Source: JAFNAG01 sp963824985
GTDB taxonomy: Bacteria > Acidobacteriota > UBA6911
Direction of reading: 5' to 3'
Assembly (NCBI GenBank): GCA_963824985.1
Contig: CAWGRQ010000036.1
Coordinates: 186,001 to 250,000, forward strand
Length of the DNA stretch: 64,000 nt
Part shown: in pieces, positions 25,861 through 34,276 of the stretch
How the letters are laid out: each line of letters opens with the position of its first letter
Position numbering within the stretch: the first letter of the stretch is position 1
The notes under the pieces: model-generated
Databases searched by the model: none
Told to the model about the DNA's origin: nothing
What the model saw: only the letters and a program-made list of their open reading frames with translations
Position numbers and translations under genes: made by a program

Positions 25861-26604
25861 ATGACCCATGCGGGCAAGACCGCCATCATTACCGGAGGAT
25901 CGAGGGGAATCGGTCGAGCCATCTGCCTTGCATTGGGGAGGCGCGGATATGGGATCGCCTTCAATTACACGCATAGCAAAGATGCGGCGCTGGCGCTGGT
26001 CGCGGAACTGACCGGCATGGGCATAAAGGCCTGTGCTTTTCAGGTGGACGTGACCAACCGCCACGGCGTCGAAGACATGGTGAAGGCGGTAAAAAAGGAT
26101 TTTGGGCGCATAGACTGCCTGGTAAACAACGCCGGAATTGTCAGGGACAAATTGCTGCTGGCCATGCAGGAGGCTGACTGGGATGATGTCATTGCCACTA
26201 ATCTGAAGGGCGTCTTCAATTTTTCCAAGCTGGTGCTCCAGCCGATGATCAGAGCCCGCTCCGGGGCAATCCTGAACATCACCTCGATCAGCGGCATGGT
26301 GGGGATGCCCGGACAGACCAATTATGCCGCCTCTAAGGCCGGGATCATTGGATTTACCAAGGCTTTGGCAAAGGAGGTGGCCAGCCGCAACATCACGGTG
26401 AATGCGCTTGCCCTGGGGCTGATCGAAACCGATATGACCGCGGCGCTCGGCGAAGAGTATAAGGCGAAGATGCTGGCGGCAATTCCGGTCCGACGCTTCG
26501 GCACTCCCGAAGAGGTCGGGCACATTGCCGCCTTCCTCCTCTCCGACGCTGCCAGGTACATCACCGGGCAGGTAATCCAGGTCGACGGGGGGCTTGCCAT
26601 GTAA
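25861..26604 (+). CDS. fabG: 3-oxoacyl-[acyl-carrier-protein] reductase
   Basis: NADPH-dependent reduction of 3-oxoacyl-ACP in fatty acid elongation. 247 residues, short-chain dehydrogenase fold: cofactor loop GGSRGIGRAIC (about 12-22), NNAGIVRDKLL (about 89-99), catalytic Ser in ITSISGMVG (about 140), and the Tyr-x-x-x-Lys pair in NYAASKAG. The C-terminal ITGQVIQVDGGLAM is diagnostic for FabG. No acpP or fabF is adjacent, so another carbonyl reductase role (for example acetoacetyl-CoA reductase) is conceivable. Confidence 0.9.
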   Translation: MTHAGKTAIITGGSRGIGRAICLALGRRGYGIAFNYTHSKDAALALVAELTGMGIKACAFQVDVTNRHGVEDMVKAVKKDFGRIDCLVNNAGIVRDKLLLAMQEADWDDVIATNLKGVFNFSKLVLQPMIRARSGAILNITSISGMVGMPGQTNYAASKAGIIGFTKALAKEVASRNITVNALALGLIETDMTAALGEEYKAKMLAAIPVRRFGTPEEVGHIAAFLLSDAARYITGQVIQVDGGLAM

Positions 26605-26715
26605 ACTGATGCCCGGCGTGGATCCGGGCGCGCGTGCGAAAGCTGAAAATCTCTTCGCAAAAAAAGTTGGCACTTGTTCCCCCTGCACCGTTAGACTTGC
26701 AGGAGGAAACAGTGC

Positions 26716-27414
26716 GTGGAAGAGAGATTGGTCAGTTGCGCGCATGAATCGCCGGCCGACCGTACCGGCACCCGCTGGGCTCAGTGCGAGACGGTTACAC
26801 TGCTTTCGACGATTCTGGGGCACGGTCGGAACAGCGCGGCCGCGGAAGCATCTTCCCGAAGGCTTCTCCGTCATTTCGGCACGGCTTCGGCGCTAACCCT
26901 GGCCTCCCAGGAGGAAATCCGCAAGGGGGGAAGGGTCTCCTTCCGGCAGGCTGCAGCCGTGCAGGCAGCACTCGCTCTCGGCCGGCAGCTTTGTTCCGCG
27001 CCCCTTCAGCCGGGGCAGCGGTTCTCAAACAGCCGTGATCTGTTTGTTCGATACCGGGCACAGTTTTTTTCCGCAAGCAGAGAGTTTTTCATGTCGCTGC
27101 ATCTGAATTCCAAAAACCAACTGATCCGGGAGGTCCTGGTTTCCGTCGGGAGCTTGAGCACATCGGTGGTCCATCCGAGGGAAGTGTTTTCGCCGGCGGT
27201 GCGTGACAGCACGGCGGCTCTCATTTTTCTCCATAATCATCCGTCGGGCGATCCATCCCCCAGCCGGGAAGACCGGGATTGCACGCAACGCCTCTGGCGC
27301 GCCGGCAGGATCCTGGGCATTCGGGTATTGGATCACATCATCCTGGGATACGAGGACTATTTCAGCTTTGCCGACGCAGGCCAGCTTCAGGAAACCCTTG
27401 AGGGTTTGCCGTGA
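26716..27414 (+). CDS. radC: RadC-family JAB/MPN protein
   Basis: 232 residues. An N-terminal helix-hairpin-helix-like part (about 20-80, LLSTILGHGRNS) precedes a JAB1/MPN domain with the metal-binding pattern LIFLHNHPSGDPSPSREDRD (about 171-190). In the known RadC family the role is unclear; it is not the E. coli recG allele once named radC. The start GTG at 26716 lies nine bases after an AGGAGGA Shine-Dalgarno (26701-26707). It overlaps the start of the next gene (PfkB kinase) by four bases. Confidence 0.9.
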   Translation: MEERLVSCAHESPADRTGTRWAQCETVTLLSTILGHGRNSAAAEASSRRLLRHFGTASALTLASQEEIRKGGRVSFRQAAAVQAALALGRQLCSAPLQPGQRFSNSRDLFVRYRAQFFSASREFFMSLHLNSKNQLIREVLVSVGSLSTSVVHPREVFSPAVRDSTAALIFLHNHPSGDPSPSREDRDCTQRLWRAGRILGIRVLDHIILGYEDYFSFADAGQLQETLEGLP

Positions 27415-28379
27415 ATATCAAGCCGATCAAAGATCCGGATGAACGTTTCGACATCACTTTCAGGACGGACCGCACGTTTGATCTGGTCGGCTTCGGACAG
27501 AACGCCGTCGATCATATTCTGGTCATGCGCGAATTCCCGCGCTTTGACGCCAAGATTGAACTCGATGACCACAGGATCTGCGCCGGTGGACAGATAGCGA
27601 GCGCCCTGGTCTTCGCTTCCCGCGTGGGCTTGCGATGCAAATACATAGGCAAAACCGGGGGGGATGACCATGGCTATATGGCTGCGGCCAGCCTGAGAAG
27701 TGAGAATATCGATGTGTCGGCACTGCGGGTGGAGCCAGGTGCCGCCAGTCACTGCTCATTTATCATGGTCGACCGGACCAGCGGAGAACGCTCCATTCTC
27801 TGGTACAGGGATCCCTGCCTGCGATTTCAGGCGAGTGAACTGCACCAGGCCGACGCTTGCGCCGGCCGCGTATTGCTTGTGGATGGAGAACATCCCGAAG
27901 CTTCTCTTGAGGCCGCTCGCTGGGCGGAAGATGCAGGGATTCCTGTGGTGGTCGATCTTGATGCCGTTATTCCGGGCACAGTGGACCTGATCGCCCATGT
28001 CGATTTCCTCATCGTGAGCGCCAATTTCCCCGGTGAACTGACCGGTCTCGAGGATCCCGCCTCAGCACTGGCGGCGCTACGCCCATATTGCCGGGGATTT
28101 CTGGCGGTCACCGCAGGTGCGGAGGGGGTCGTGGCGATGCTGGGCAAGCGTCACATCCGGTTTCCGGGATTCCCAATCAAAGCCGTGGACACCACCGGGG
28201 CGGGAGACGTTTTTCGCGGCGCCTTCGTATATGGTCTCCTGCAGAACTGGCCCTTGTACCGGATCATGTCATTTGCCAACGGTGCCGCAGCCCTCAACTG
28301 CACCCGGCTGGGTGCACGCGGAGGGATCCGTCCCCTTGGCGAGATCCTGGAATTCCTGGACAATTCGGTCCGGAGCTGA
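27411..28379 (+). CDS. PfkB-family carbohydrate kinase
   Basis: 322 residues, ribokinase fold. The substrate side has FGQNAVDHILVMREFP and CAGGQIASALVFASRVGLR; the C-terminal signature is VDTTGAGDVFRGAFVYGLL, with the catalytic Asp of DTTGAGD. The substrate cannot be inferred; it could act on a sugar or nucleoside. The start is GTG at 27411, overlapping the radC stop (GTGA). It is followed by a 338-bp gap with a long inverted repeat. Confidence 0.88.
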   Translation: MNIKPIKDPDERFDITFRTDRTFDLVGFGQNAVDHILVMREFPRFDAKIELDDHRICAGGQIASALVFASRVGLRCKYIGKTGGDDHGYMAAASLRSENIDVSALRVEPGAASHCSFIMVDRTSGERSILWYRDPCLRFQASELHQADACAGRVLLVDGEHPEASLEAARWAEDAGIPVVVDLDAVIPGTVDLIAHVDFLIVSANFPGELTGLEDPASALAALRPYCRGFLAVTAGAEGVVAMLGKRHIRFPGFPIKAVDTTGAGDVFRGAFVYGLLQNWPLYRIMSFANGAAALNCTRLGARGGIRPLGEILEFLDNSVRS

Positions 28380-28417
28380 TCCGCAAGCGCATCCCGGTTT
28401 CAGTGTGAATGGGGGAA

Positions 28418-28652
28418 AAAACAAAAACGCCACGGATTTCACGGATTACACGGATTCCAGAAGCGTGGCGATCATACGTTTGAACTGGAGCGAACGGGCG
28501 CCGAAGTTGAGGAGCAGCGCCAAAGATCGTTCCTGAGAATTCCTCATATAGCATTTCGGCCCCCATCGCATCTAACCGGCAGCCGCAATCCACGATCGAG
28601 ATGTTCTTTGACAAATCCGTGTAATCCGTGTAATCCGTGGCGTTTTTGTTTT
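28418..28652. repeat. 235-bp element with 39-bp inverted ends
   Basis: The ends 28418-28456 and 28614-28652 are inverted copies with one mismatch in 39. Each contains three tandem ACGGATT-type units spaced by about 9-10 bp, next to AAAACAAAAACGCC. The same units occur at 692-753 and 9484-9542. The 157-bp centre is unrelated to those copies as far as I can see. It has no coding content and could form a long hairpin in RNA. Confidence 0.85.
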
Positions 28653-28683
28653 GCTTTCCCAAGGAGTGACACTCGCTTCCTTG

Positions 28684-28692
28684 TGCTACAAT
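28684..28692 (+). promoter_or_regulatory. Extended -10 promoter of the isochorismatase-like gene
   Basis: TG-C-TACAAT at 28684-28692, no clear -35. The expected start near 28699 makes the ATG at 28718 the natural start and rules out the ATG at 28691, which lies in the -10 itself. Confidence 0.5.
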
Positions 28693-28717
28693 GCAGTGCC
28701 TTGCCCACAGGTGCGAG

Positions 28718-29335
28718 ATGAAGAATATCTTCTTTTTGGATGTCGATACGCAACGGGATCTTATGCTTCCGGACGGAGCCCTGTACGTTCCCGGATCGGA
28801 ACGGCTGATTCCCAAATTGCGCCAATTGTTCGATTTCGCGAAAAAGCATGAGATTACCATCCTGTCCACCGCGCTCGCGCGCCCCGCGGATGATCCCGAG
28901 TTTTCAAGGCATCCGCCGCACTGCATAGCTGGAACCAAAGGACAGCGAAAGCTGGATGATACCCTGCTGCCGCATCCCCTGGTAATCCCGGTGAAGCTCG
29001 CGGATCGCAGTTATCCCGACCTGGTGCGCAAGCATTTGCAGATTATCCTGGAAAAACCGGGGTTTGATGCCTTCCTTAATCCGGCGCTCGAAAAACTGCT
29101 CCGCGTTCTGCCGGGCCATGCCATCGTTTTCGGCGTGCCGACCGAGCATTCTGTCAAACTGGCCGCCCTGGGTTTGCGGCGGGCAGGCATTAAGACGGCG
29201 GTCGTCCAGAATATCGCTCTGCCGCTGAATGTCCGGGCAGGCACTGGTGCTGAAGAGGAGCTGAGGACTGCAGGGGTGGAGTTCATATCCTTGGAGACGC
29301 TGTTGGGCGTGCAGACGCCCTCCTGGCCCGCGTAA
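28718..29335 (+). CDS. Isochorismatase-fold protein lacking the catalytic Cys
   Basis: 205 residues, nicotinamidase/isochorismatase fold. Asp10 in FLDVDTQRDL and Lys113 in EKPGFDAF match the acid and base of the cysteine hydrolases, and HPPHCIAGTKGQ (65-76) resembles the nicotinamidase metal/substrate loop. The segment that normally holds the nucleophile reads FGVPTEHSVK: Ser145 stands where Cys is expected. Isochorismatases such as EntB also lack the Cys, so a non-thiol reaction is possible. The start 28718 (MKNIFFLDV) is supported by the promoter. Substrate unknown; adjacent to hemW but not clearly in one operon. Confidence 0.85.
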   Translation: MKNIFFLDVDTQRDLMLPDGALYVPGSERLIPKLRQLFDFAKKHEITILSTALARPADDPEFSRHPPHCIAGTKGQRKLDDTLLPHPLVIPVKLADRSYPDLVRKHLQIILEKPGFDAFLNPALEKLLRVLPGHAIVFGVPTEHSVKLAALGLRRAGIKTAVVQNIALPLNVRAGTGAEEELRTAGVEFISLETLLGVQTPSWPA

Positions 29336-29393
29336 CTCACTTCATTCACGACGACATGTCGCAAGAAATCGTAGGATACGGAAAAACGCGGAA

Positions 29394-29416
29394 GCACACG
29401 GATCGGATCCGTGTGC
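29394..29416. promoter_or_regulatory. Perfect 11-bp palindrome upstream of hemW
   Basis: GCACACGGATC at 29394-29404 and GATCCGTGTGC at 29406-29416 are perfect inverted copies around one base. There is too little loop for a good RNA hairpin, so a dimeric repressor operator is a reasonable reading. It lies about 56 bp before the hemW start. No promoter boxes were recognised with confidence. Confidence 0.4.
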
Positions 29417-29471
29417 AGGGCCTTTGCGGGCCGGTATCAAACGAAATCCGGGCCTGGGCCCATCACTCTCG

Positions 29472-30668
29472 ATGAATCTCGGCATATATATTCATATCCC
29501 CTTCTGCCGCTCAAAATGCCGGTATTGCAGTTTCGTGTCCCTGCCGGATTCCGATGCCTTGATTGAAAGATACTTTAAAGCCTTAATGCGCGAGATCTGC
29601 CCGATCCGGCAGGACGCCAAAGGCACTCCACGGCGCGTGGATACGATCTATTTCGGAGGCGGCACTCCCAGCCTGGTTCCGGCCGAACATCTGGCTGATC
29701 TGATGGCCACGTGTCGAAGCACTTTCGATGTATCGGTTGACTGTGAGATCTCGATGGAGGCAAATCCGGGAACGCTGGAGGCGGCGAAGTTGAGCCTGTA
29801 TCGCGAAATCGGCATCAACCGGGTATCGCTGGGTGCTCAGAGTTTCTCCGCCGACGAACTGTCAATTATCGGGCGCATTCACAATCCCGGGCAGATCCAT
29901 GATTCCGTAGAGCTGCTGCAGACCGGCGGTTTATGCAATTTCAATCTTGATCTTATGCTGGGATTGCCGGGCCAGACCGCGTCCGGTTGGCGCCGGAACC
30001 TCGAGGAGGCCATCTCCCTGGCCCCAAGCCATATCTCAGTGTATATGCTCGAGCTGGATCCGAAAGTGCCGCTATACCGGACCATCGGCGCCGGCGCCTG
30101 CCGCATGCCGGAGGAAGATGCGGTCGCGGATTGGTACCTGGCTACCATCGAGTATCTTGCCACTGAGGGATTTGATCAGTATGAAATCAGCAATTTCTCC
30201 CGGCCTGGTTGCGAATGCCGGCACAATCTGAAATACTGGCGGCGTCATCCAGTTCTGGCATTTGGCGTTTCCGGTCATTCTTTCGACGGCAGTTCACGCT
30301 ATGCAAATCCGGACGATATGGGCGATTATCTGGACTCGGTGGAGGCCGGGAGAAATCCCTCGGAGCTTCAGATTCCCGGAAGCACCGAGAGTGAGTTTGA
30401 AGAAACGATGTTTCTCGGCCTGCGCCTGACCTCCGGGCTGGATTGGAACACGATTCGCATGACCCGGGAAGCGGCCAGGCTGGTGAAGCAGGAAGCGTCG
30501 ATAAGGGATCTGGTAGAACTTGGACTTCTGGAGTGGCAGGGAACCCGGGTGCGATTGACGCGTCGCGGCATGTTGCTCTCCAATGAAGTGTTCCAGAGGT
30601 TTATGCGAGAGGCACAGACGAATGCAGACAGACCCGCAACCAAAATCAGGCTCGGGCGGGAAGGCTGA
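29472..30668 (+). CDS. hemW: Radical SAM heme chaperone HemW (coproporphyrinogen oxidase-like)
   Basis: About 398 residues. The radical SAM motif with the extra Cys of HemW is IHIPFCRSKCRYCSF (about 6-20): C-x3-C-x2-C plus a following F. The glycine-rich SAM site is YFGGGTPSLV, and EANPGTLE and QSFSADELSIIGRIHN are characteristic. The C-terminal HemN-type domain includes YEISNFSRPG and HNLKYWRRHPVLAFG. HemW is now regarded as a heme-binding protein rather than a true HemN oxidase. The start at 29472 (MNLGIYIHIPFC) fits the family; a frame open from 29424 adds only a non-family tail. Confidence 0.92.
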   Translation: MNLGIYIHIPFCRSKCRYCSFVSLPDSDALIERYFKALMREICPIRQDAKGTPRRVDTIYFGGGTPSLVPAEHLADLMATCRSTFDVSVDCEISMEANPGTLEAAKLSLYREIGINRVSLGAQSFSADELSIIGRIHNPGQIHDSVELLQTGGLCNFNLDLMLGLPGQTASGWRRNLEEAISLAPSHISVYMLELDPKVPLYRTIGAGACRMPEEDAVADWYLATIEYLATEGFDQYEISNFSRPGCECRHNLKYWRRHPVLAFGVSGHSFDGSSRYANPDDMGDYLDSVEAGRNPSELQIPGSTESEFEETMFLGLRLTSGLDWNTIRMTREAARLVKQEASIRDLVELGLLEWQGTRVRLTRRGMLLSNEVFQRFMREAQTNADRPATKIRLGREG

Positions 30669-30715
30669 ACGGCAACGCCCGCAACCCGAATGATCATGTG
30701 CGGCAGGGATGGACC

Positions 30716-31765
30716 ATGACTCAAGAAGCGATAATCGACTTACGCAGCGATACCGTGACGCGACCGACCGCGGAGATGCGGGCGGCGATGGCTGCCGCTG
30801 AAGTCGGCGACGATGTCTACCTGGAAGATCCGACGGTAAATCGTCTTCAGGAGCGAGCGGCAGCCATATGCGGCAAGGAATCGGGACTGTTTGTGCCCAG
30901 CGGGACCATGGGGAATCAAATTGCGGTTCGCCTTCACACCAGCCCGGGCCAAGAGGTCATCACTGAGAAAAACGGCCACATTTTCAATTATGAGCTGGCG
31001 GCGATGGCTGCGATCAGCGGAGTTCTGGCTCGACCGGTGGAAGCTCCTGCAGGCATTCTCCACTGGGATCTGATCCGCCCGGCCATCGCTCCGAAGATCT
31101 ACTACCGCGCTCCAACCGGGCTGATTACCCTGGAAAACACTCATAACATGGCAGGTGGCACGGTATATGGCGCGGCGCAGATCGACGAGATTTGCGGCCT
31201 GGCACACGATCAGGGCCTGCCGGTCCATATGGACGGGGCCAGGATTTTCAATGCCGCCGTGGCGCTTGGAACCGACGTGAGCGCTCTATGCCGATCCTGC
31301 GACTCAGTCATGTTCTGCTTGTCGAAAGGATTGGCGGCACCGGTGGGGTCGATGCTTGTGGGAACCGCAGAGTTTATTGAGCGGGCACGCCGCGTGCGTA
31401 AAATGCTGGGTGGCGGCATGCGGCAGGTCGGTGTTCTGGCTGCCGCTGGATTGATCGCGCTGGAAAAAATGCCCGCTCGCCTCGCAGACGATCATGCAAA
31501 CGCAAGATTGCTGGCCGAGCTGATCAGCGTGATCCCGCGGATTGATGTCGATCCGGATCAGGTGCGCACCAACATTGTCGTGGTCGGTATCGGCCGCACG
31601 GGCTACGACAGCAACGGCATGCTCGAGCTGCTCAAGCGCAACGGCCTGCTGGCCGGCACCGTCAATGCGGCCACGCTGCGTCTTTTGACCCATCTGGATG
31701 TGAGCCGCGATCAGGTTATCGCTGCCGCGCGGATTTTTCAGCGCCTTCTCGGGGGGAAGCCGTAG
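30716..31765 (+). CDS. ltaE: Low-specificity L-threonine aldolase
   Basis: PLP-dependent enzyme cleaving L-threonine (or allo-threonine) to glycine and acetaldehyde. About 349 residues. Family motifs: LRSDTVTRPTAEMRAAMAAA, EVGDDVYLEDPTVNRLQ, FVPSGTMGNQIA, ENTHNMAGGTVY, HMDGARIFNAA, and the PLP lysine in FCLSKGLAAPVGS. Start ATG 30716 follows a GGCAGGGAGG-like region; a GTG at 30698 is possible but adds non-family residues. Its stop (31763-31765) overlaps the meaB GTG by one base. Confidence 0.95.
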   Translation: MTQEAIIDLRSDTVTRPTAEMRAAMAAAEVGDDVYLEDPTVNRLQERAAAICGKESGLFVPSGTMGNQIAVRLHTSPGQEVITEKNGHIFNYELAAMAAISGVLARPVEAPAGILHWDLIRPAIAPKIYYRAPTGLITLENTHNMAGGTVYGAAQIDEICGLAHDQGLPVHMDGARIFNAAVALGTDVSALCRSCDSVMFCLSKGLAAPVGSMLVGTAEFIERARRVRKMLGGGMRQVGVLAAAGLIALEKMPARLADDHANARLLAELISVIPRIDVDPDQVRTNIVVVGIGRTGYDSNGMLELLKRNGLLAGTVNAATLRLLTHLDVSRDQVIAAARIFQRLLGGKP

Positions 31766-32748
31766 TGGCTTACAGCACGGATTCTCTGGCAGCGGGAGTG
31801 CGATCCGGTGATTTCCGCGCCATCGCCCGCCTGATCACGTGGGTGGAAAACGGTGTGCCTGATGCCGTGCCCTGCATGCGTGAACTCTTCCCGTATACCG
31901 GGCACTGCCTTTCGATCGGAGTTACAGGTGCGCCGGGAGCGGGCAAGAGCACGCTGGTTGACCGGCTCGCTGAGAATTACAGAAACCAGGAGAAGAAAGT
32001 CGGCATAATCGCGGTCGATCCGACCAGCCCGTTCACTGGGGGGGCGATTCTCGGCGATCGCATCCGCATGCAGTCGCGATCCCTGGACACCGGCACATTC
32101 ATCCGCAGCATGGCGACGCGCGGTAACCTTGGAGGTCTGGCGCGCGCCTCTGGCGATGTCCTGCTGATTCTCGATGCCGCTGGATTCGACGTAGTGCTGA
32201 TCGAGACGGTCGGTGTCGGACAGGATGAGGTTGAGATCGCCCGCACGGCAAATGTGACCCTGGTTCTCCTGGTGCCGGGAATGGGCGACGATGTCCAGAC
32301 GATGAAGGCCGGCATTATGGAGATCGCGGACATTTTTGTTATTAACAAGGCAGATCACATCGGTGTGGAGCGCGTGGAAGCTGAATTGCAGGCTCTGATA
32401 GGGCTGGCCAGCCGTCCAGATGCCTGGAAGCCGGCGGTCATCAAGACTGTGGCGTCAGAGGGGAAGGGAATCGACGCCTGTATGCACGCCATTGACGACT
32501 GGAGGCATGCGCAGAAGGAATCCAAATACCAGAGAGGGCGCGCGATCCAGATTCAGAAGGAGCGCCTGCTGGAATTGGTCCGTTCAGAAATCCAGAGACG
32601 CTTGCTGCGGGATTCGGCCGCCTCCGCCCAACTGGAGGATCTCGCCCGACAGATCGCCGATCGCCGGATTGACCCTTTCACAGCAGTCGATCAGCTTATG
32701 GCCGGCTGTGGTTTCCCGGCCGTTAACCGTGGAAGGCAGGATCCCTGA
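31765..32748 (+). CDS. meaB: Methylmalonyl-CoA mutase-associated GTPase MeaB
   Basis: G3E-family GTPase that protects and reloads adenosylcobalamin on methylmalonyl-CoA mutase. 327 residues. G1 is GVTGAPGAGKSTL (about 52-64); the family loop AVDPTSPFTGGAILGDRIRM, G3-like ETVGVGQDEVEI and G4 NKAD are all present. The C-terminal dimerisation part includes RRIDPFTAVDQLM. Start GTG 31765 overlaps the ltaE stop. The mutase subunits are not here, but the epimerase gene follows after a 207-bp gap, so the propionate/methylmalonyl pathway is implied. Confidence 0.95.
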   Translation: MAYSTDSLAAGVRSGDFRAIARLITWVENGVPDAVPCMRELFPYTGHCLSIGVTGAPGAGKSTLVDRLAENYRNQEKKVGIIAVDPTSPFTGGAILGDRIRMQSRSLDTGTFIRSMATRGNLGGLARASGDVLLILDAAGFDVVLIETVGVGQDEVEIARTANVTLVLLVPGMGDDVQTMKAGIMEIADIFVINKADHIGVERVEAELQALIGLASRPDAWKPAVIKTVASEGKGIDACMHAIDDWRHAQKESKYQRGRAIQIQKERLLELVRSEIQRRLLRDSAASAQLEDLARQIADRRIDPFTAVDQLMAGCGFPAVNRGRQDP

Positions 32749-32806
32749 TCCCTGGAACGGCCGCTCAGGGCGGTGGCGCACCCGGTGACGCATGAAAATC
32801 TTTTGG

Positions 32807-32882
32807 CTTTGCGACTTTGCGTCTTGGCGTCCTTGCGTTGATCTTTTTTAACGCAATGACGCAAGGGCGCGAGGGCGCAAAG
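32807..32882. repeat. Long imperfect hairpin built from TTTGCG units
   Basis: The arms 32807-32839 and 32850-32882 pair over 33 bp (26 of 33 match) around a 10-base loop containing TTTTTT. The arms are tandem TTGCG-type units (CTTTGCGACTTTGCGTCTTG / CAAGGGCGCGAGGGCGCAAAG). It lies in the meaB to epimerase gap and could form a strong hairpin in the transcript. I have seen similar GCG-rich units reported as dispersed intergenic repeats in other genomes, from memory only. Confidence 0.8.
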
Positions 32883-32955
32883 AACTATTTTCGGAGCAGT
32901 GACGGAATGCACTTCCTTGTTTTTGCGGGGCACAGGCTACGAGAGGAGCAACCGC

Positions 32956-33387
32956 TTGTACCGTAAAATTGATCACGTGGCAATTGCCGTCAGATCGATC
33001 GAGGCGGCACGAAGGGTGTATTCCGGTGCCCTGGGCCTTGGACCCTGGACGATAGAGGAGATTACGGAGCAGCGAGTCCGCGCTGCCATGCTGCCGGTCG
33101 GCGAAAGCCGCATCGAACTGCTCGAAGCCACCGGGGAAGGTTCGCCCATCGCCGCATTTCTGGAGAAGAGGGGCGAAGGTCTTCACCACATTTGTTTTGA
33201 GGTGGATGACCTGGCTGCCGAAATAACCAGGCTGCTGGCCGCTGGACTGCGGCTTGTAGATCAGGCTCCCAGGACCGGCGCCGGCGGCTGCCGGATAGCC
33301 TTCCTCCACCCCTCGGGAACCTCCGGCGTCCTGATCGAGCTCTCGCAACCGAGCGCACACACGACAACAGAATCCCATTCGGAATAG
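32956..33387 (+). CDS. mce: Methylmalonyl-CoA epimerase
   Basis: Interconverts (2R)- and (2S)-methylmalonyl-CoA. Vicinal-oxygen-chelate fold, about 143 residues. Metal ligands and catalytic residues are in KIDHVAIAV, MLPVGESRIELLEATGEG, GLHHICFEVDDL and GVLIELSQ. A TTG start at 32956 is preferred because AGAGGAG (32942-32948) is at ideal distance; an ATG at 32899 would add 19 non-family residues starting just after the repeat. It sits between meaB and mtnP, supporting a methylmalonyl-CoA pathway role. A symbol clash with mammalian-cell-entry mce genes is unavoidable. Confidence 0.9.
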   Translation: MYRKIDHVAIAVRSIEAARRVYSGALGLGPWTIEEITEQRVRAAMLPVGESRIELLEATGEGSPIAAFLEKRGEGLHHICFEVDDLAAEITRLLAAGLRLVDQAPRTGAGGCRIAFLHPSGTSGVLIELSQPSAHTTTESHSE

Positions 33388-33393
33388 GATGCT

Positions 33394-34260
33394 ATGGATA
33401 AAATCAGGATCGGTATCATCGGAGGCAGCGGCTTGTATGACATGGCGGAATTGACGGATCGACGGGAGGTTTCCGTCGACACTCCTTTCGGAAATCCGTC
33501 TGACAATTTCATTGTCGGCAGCCTTGGAGGCAAGGAGGTCGCATTCCTGGCCCGACACGGCCGCGGACACAGAATTCTCCCTTCCGAGCTCAATTTTCGC
33601 GCCAACATATACGCGATGAAAGTGCTCGGGGTGGAGCGCATTCTCTCCGCGAGTGCCGTGGGATCGCTCAAGGAGGATCTGGCACCGCTCGACATCGTGC
33701 TGCCGGATCAGTTTATTGATCGCACCAGGACGCGGATCTCGACCTTTTTCGGTCAAGGCCTGGCGGCTCACGTCGCATTCGCAGATCCGATCTGTTCGGA
33801 TCTGCTTGATCGGGTGTACCGCGCTGCCGCATCGGTTGCAGTGCGTACCGTAAAGGGTGGAACCTATGTGTGCATGGAAGGCCCCGCCTTTTCAACCAAG
33901 GCAGAGGCCAGATTATATCGGAGCTGGGGCGCGGACGTCATTGGCATGACCAATCTTCAGGAGGCCAAACTCGCTCGCGAAGCAGAAATCTGTTATGTCA
34001 CGCTCGCGTTGGTGACGGATTACGACTGTTGGCATGAGGCGCACGAGACGGTAACGGTTGACATGATCGTCGCCAACCTGAACCAGAACAGCCGAAATGC
34101 CCAGGCATTGATCCTGCGCACGATACAGGATCTGACGCCGGAGCGAAACTGCCAGTGCAGGGAAGCGCTCAAGAATGCGCTGATCACGGACAGAGCGCGT
34201 ATCCCGGCTGAAACACGCCAGAAATTGGAACCCATTATCGGGAAATATGTCGACTGTTGA
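33394..34260 (+). CDS. mtnP: S-methyl-5'-thioadenosine phosphorylase
   Basis: Phosphorolysis of methylthioadenosine to adenine and methylthioribose-1-phosphate. 288 residues. The PNP/MTAP family signature is present: GIIGGSGLYDMAEL (about 5-18), phosphate-site residues ARHGRGHRILPSELNFRANI, GTYVCMEGPAFSTKAEARLY, and the purine-site MTNLQEAKLAREAEICYVTLA followed by TDYDCWH. The variation from pure PNPs fits MtnP. The next gene starts 16 bp after its stop, so they are probably cotranscribed. Confidence 0.93.
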   Translation: MDKIRIGIIGGSGLYDMAELTDRREVSVDTPFGNPSDNFIVGSLGGKEVAFLARHGRGHRILPSELNFRANIYAMKVLGVERILSASAVGSLKEDLAPLDIVLPDQFIDRTRTRISTFFGQGLAAHVAFADPICSDLLDRVYRAAASVAVRTVKGGTYVCMEGPAFSTKAEARLYRSWGADVIGMTNLQEAKLAREAEICYVTLALVTDYDCWHEAHETVTVDMIVANLNQNSRNAQALILRTIQDLTPERNCQCREALKNALITDRARIPAETRQKLEPIIGKYVDC

Positions 34261-34276
34261 GCCCAGGGAGGAAACC

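Larger units (their letters stand above)
28380..28717 (+). other. Non-coding gap holding a long inverted repeat
   Basis: 338 bp between the PfkB gene and the isochorismatase-like gene. Most of it is the inverted-repeat element at 28418-28652, followed by a TGC-TACAAT promoter. I see no gene in it. Confidence 0.7.
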
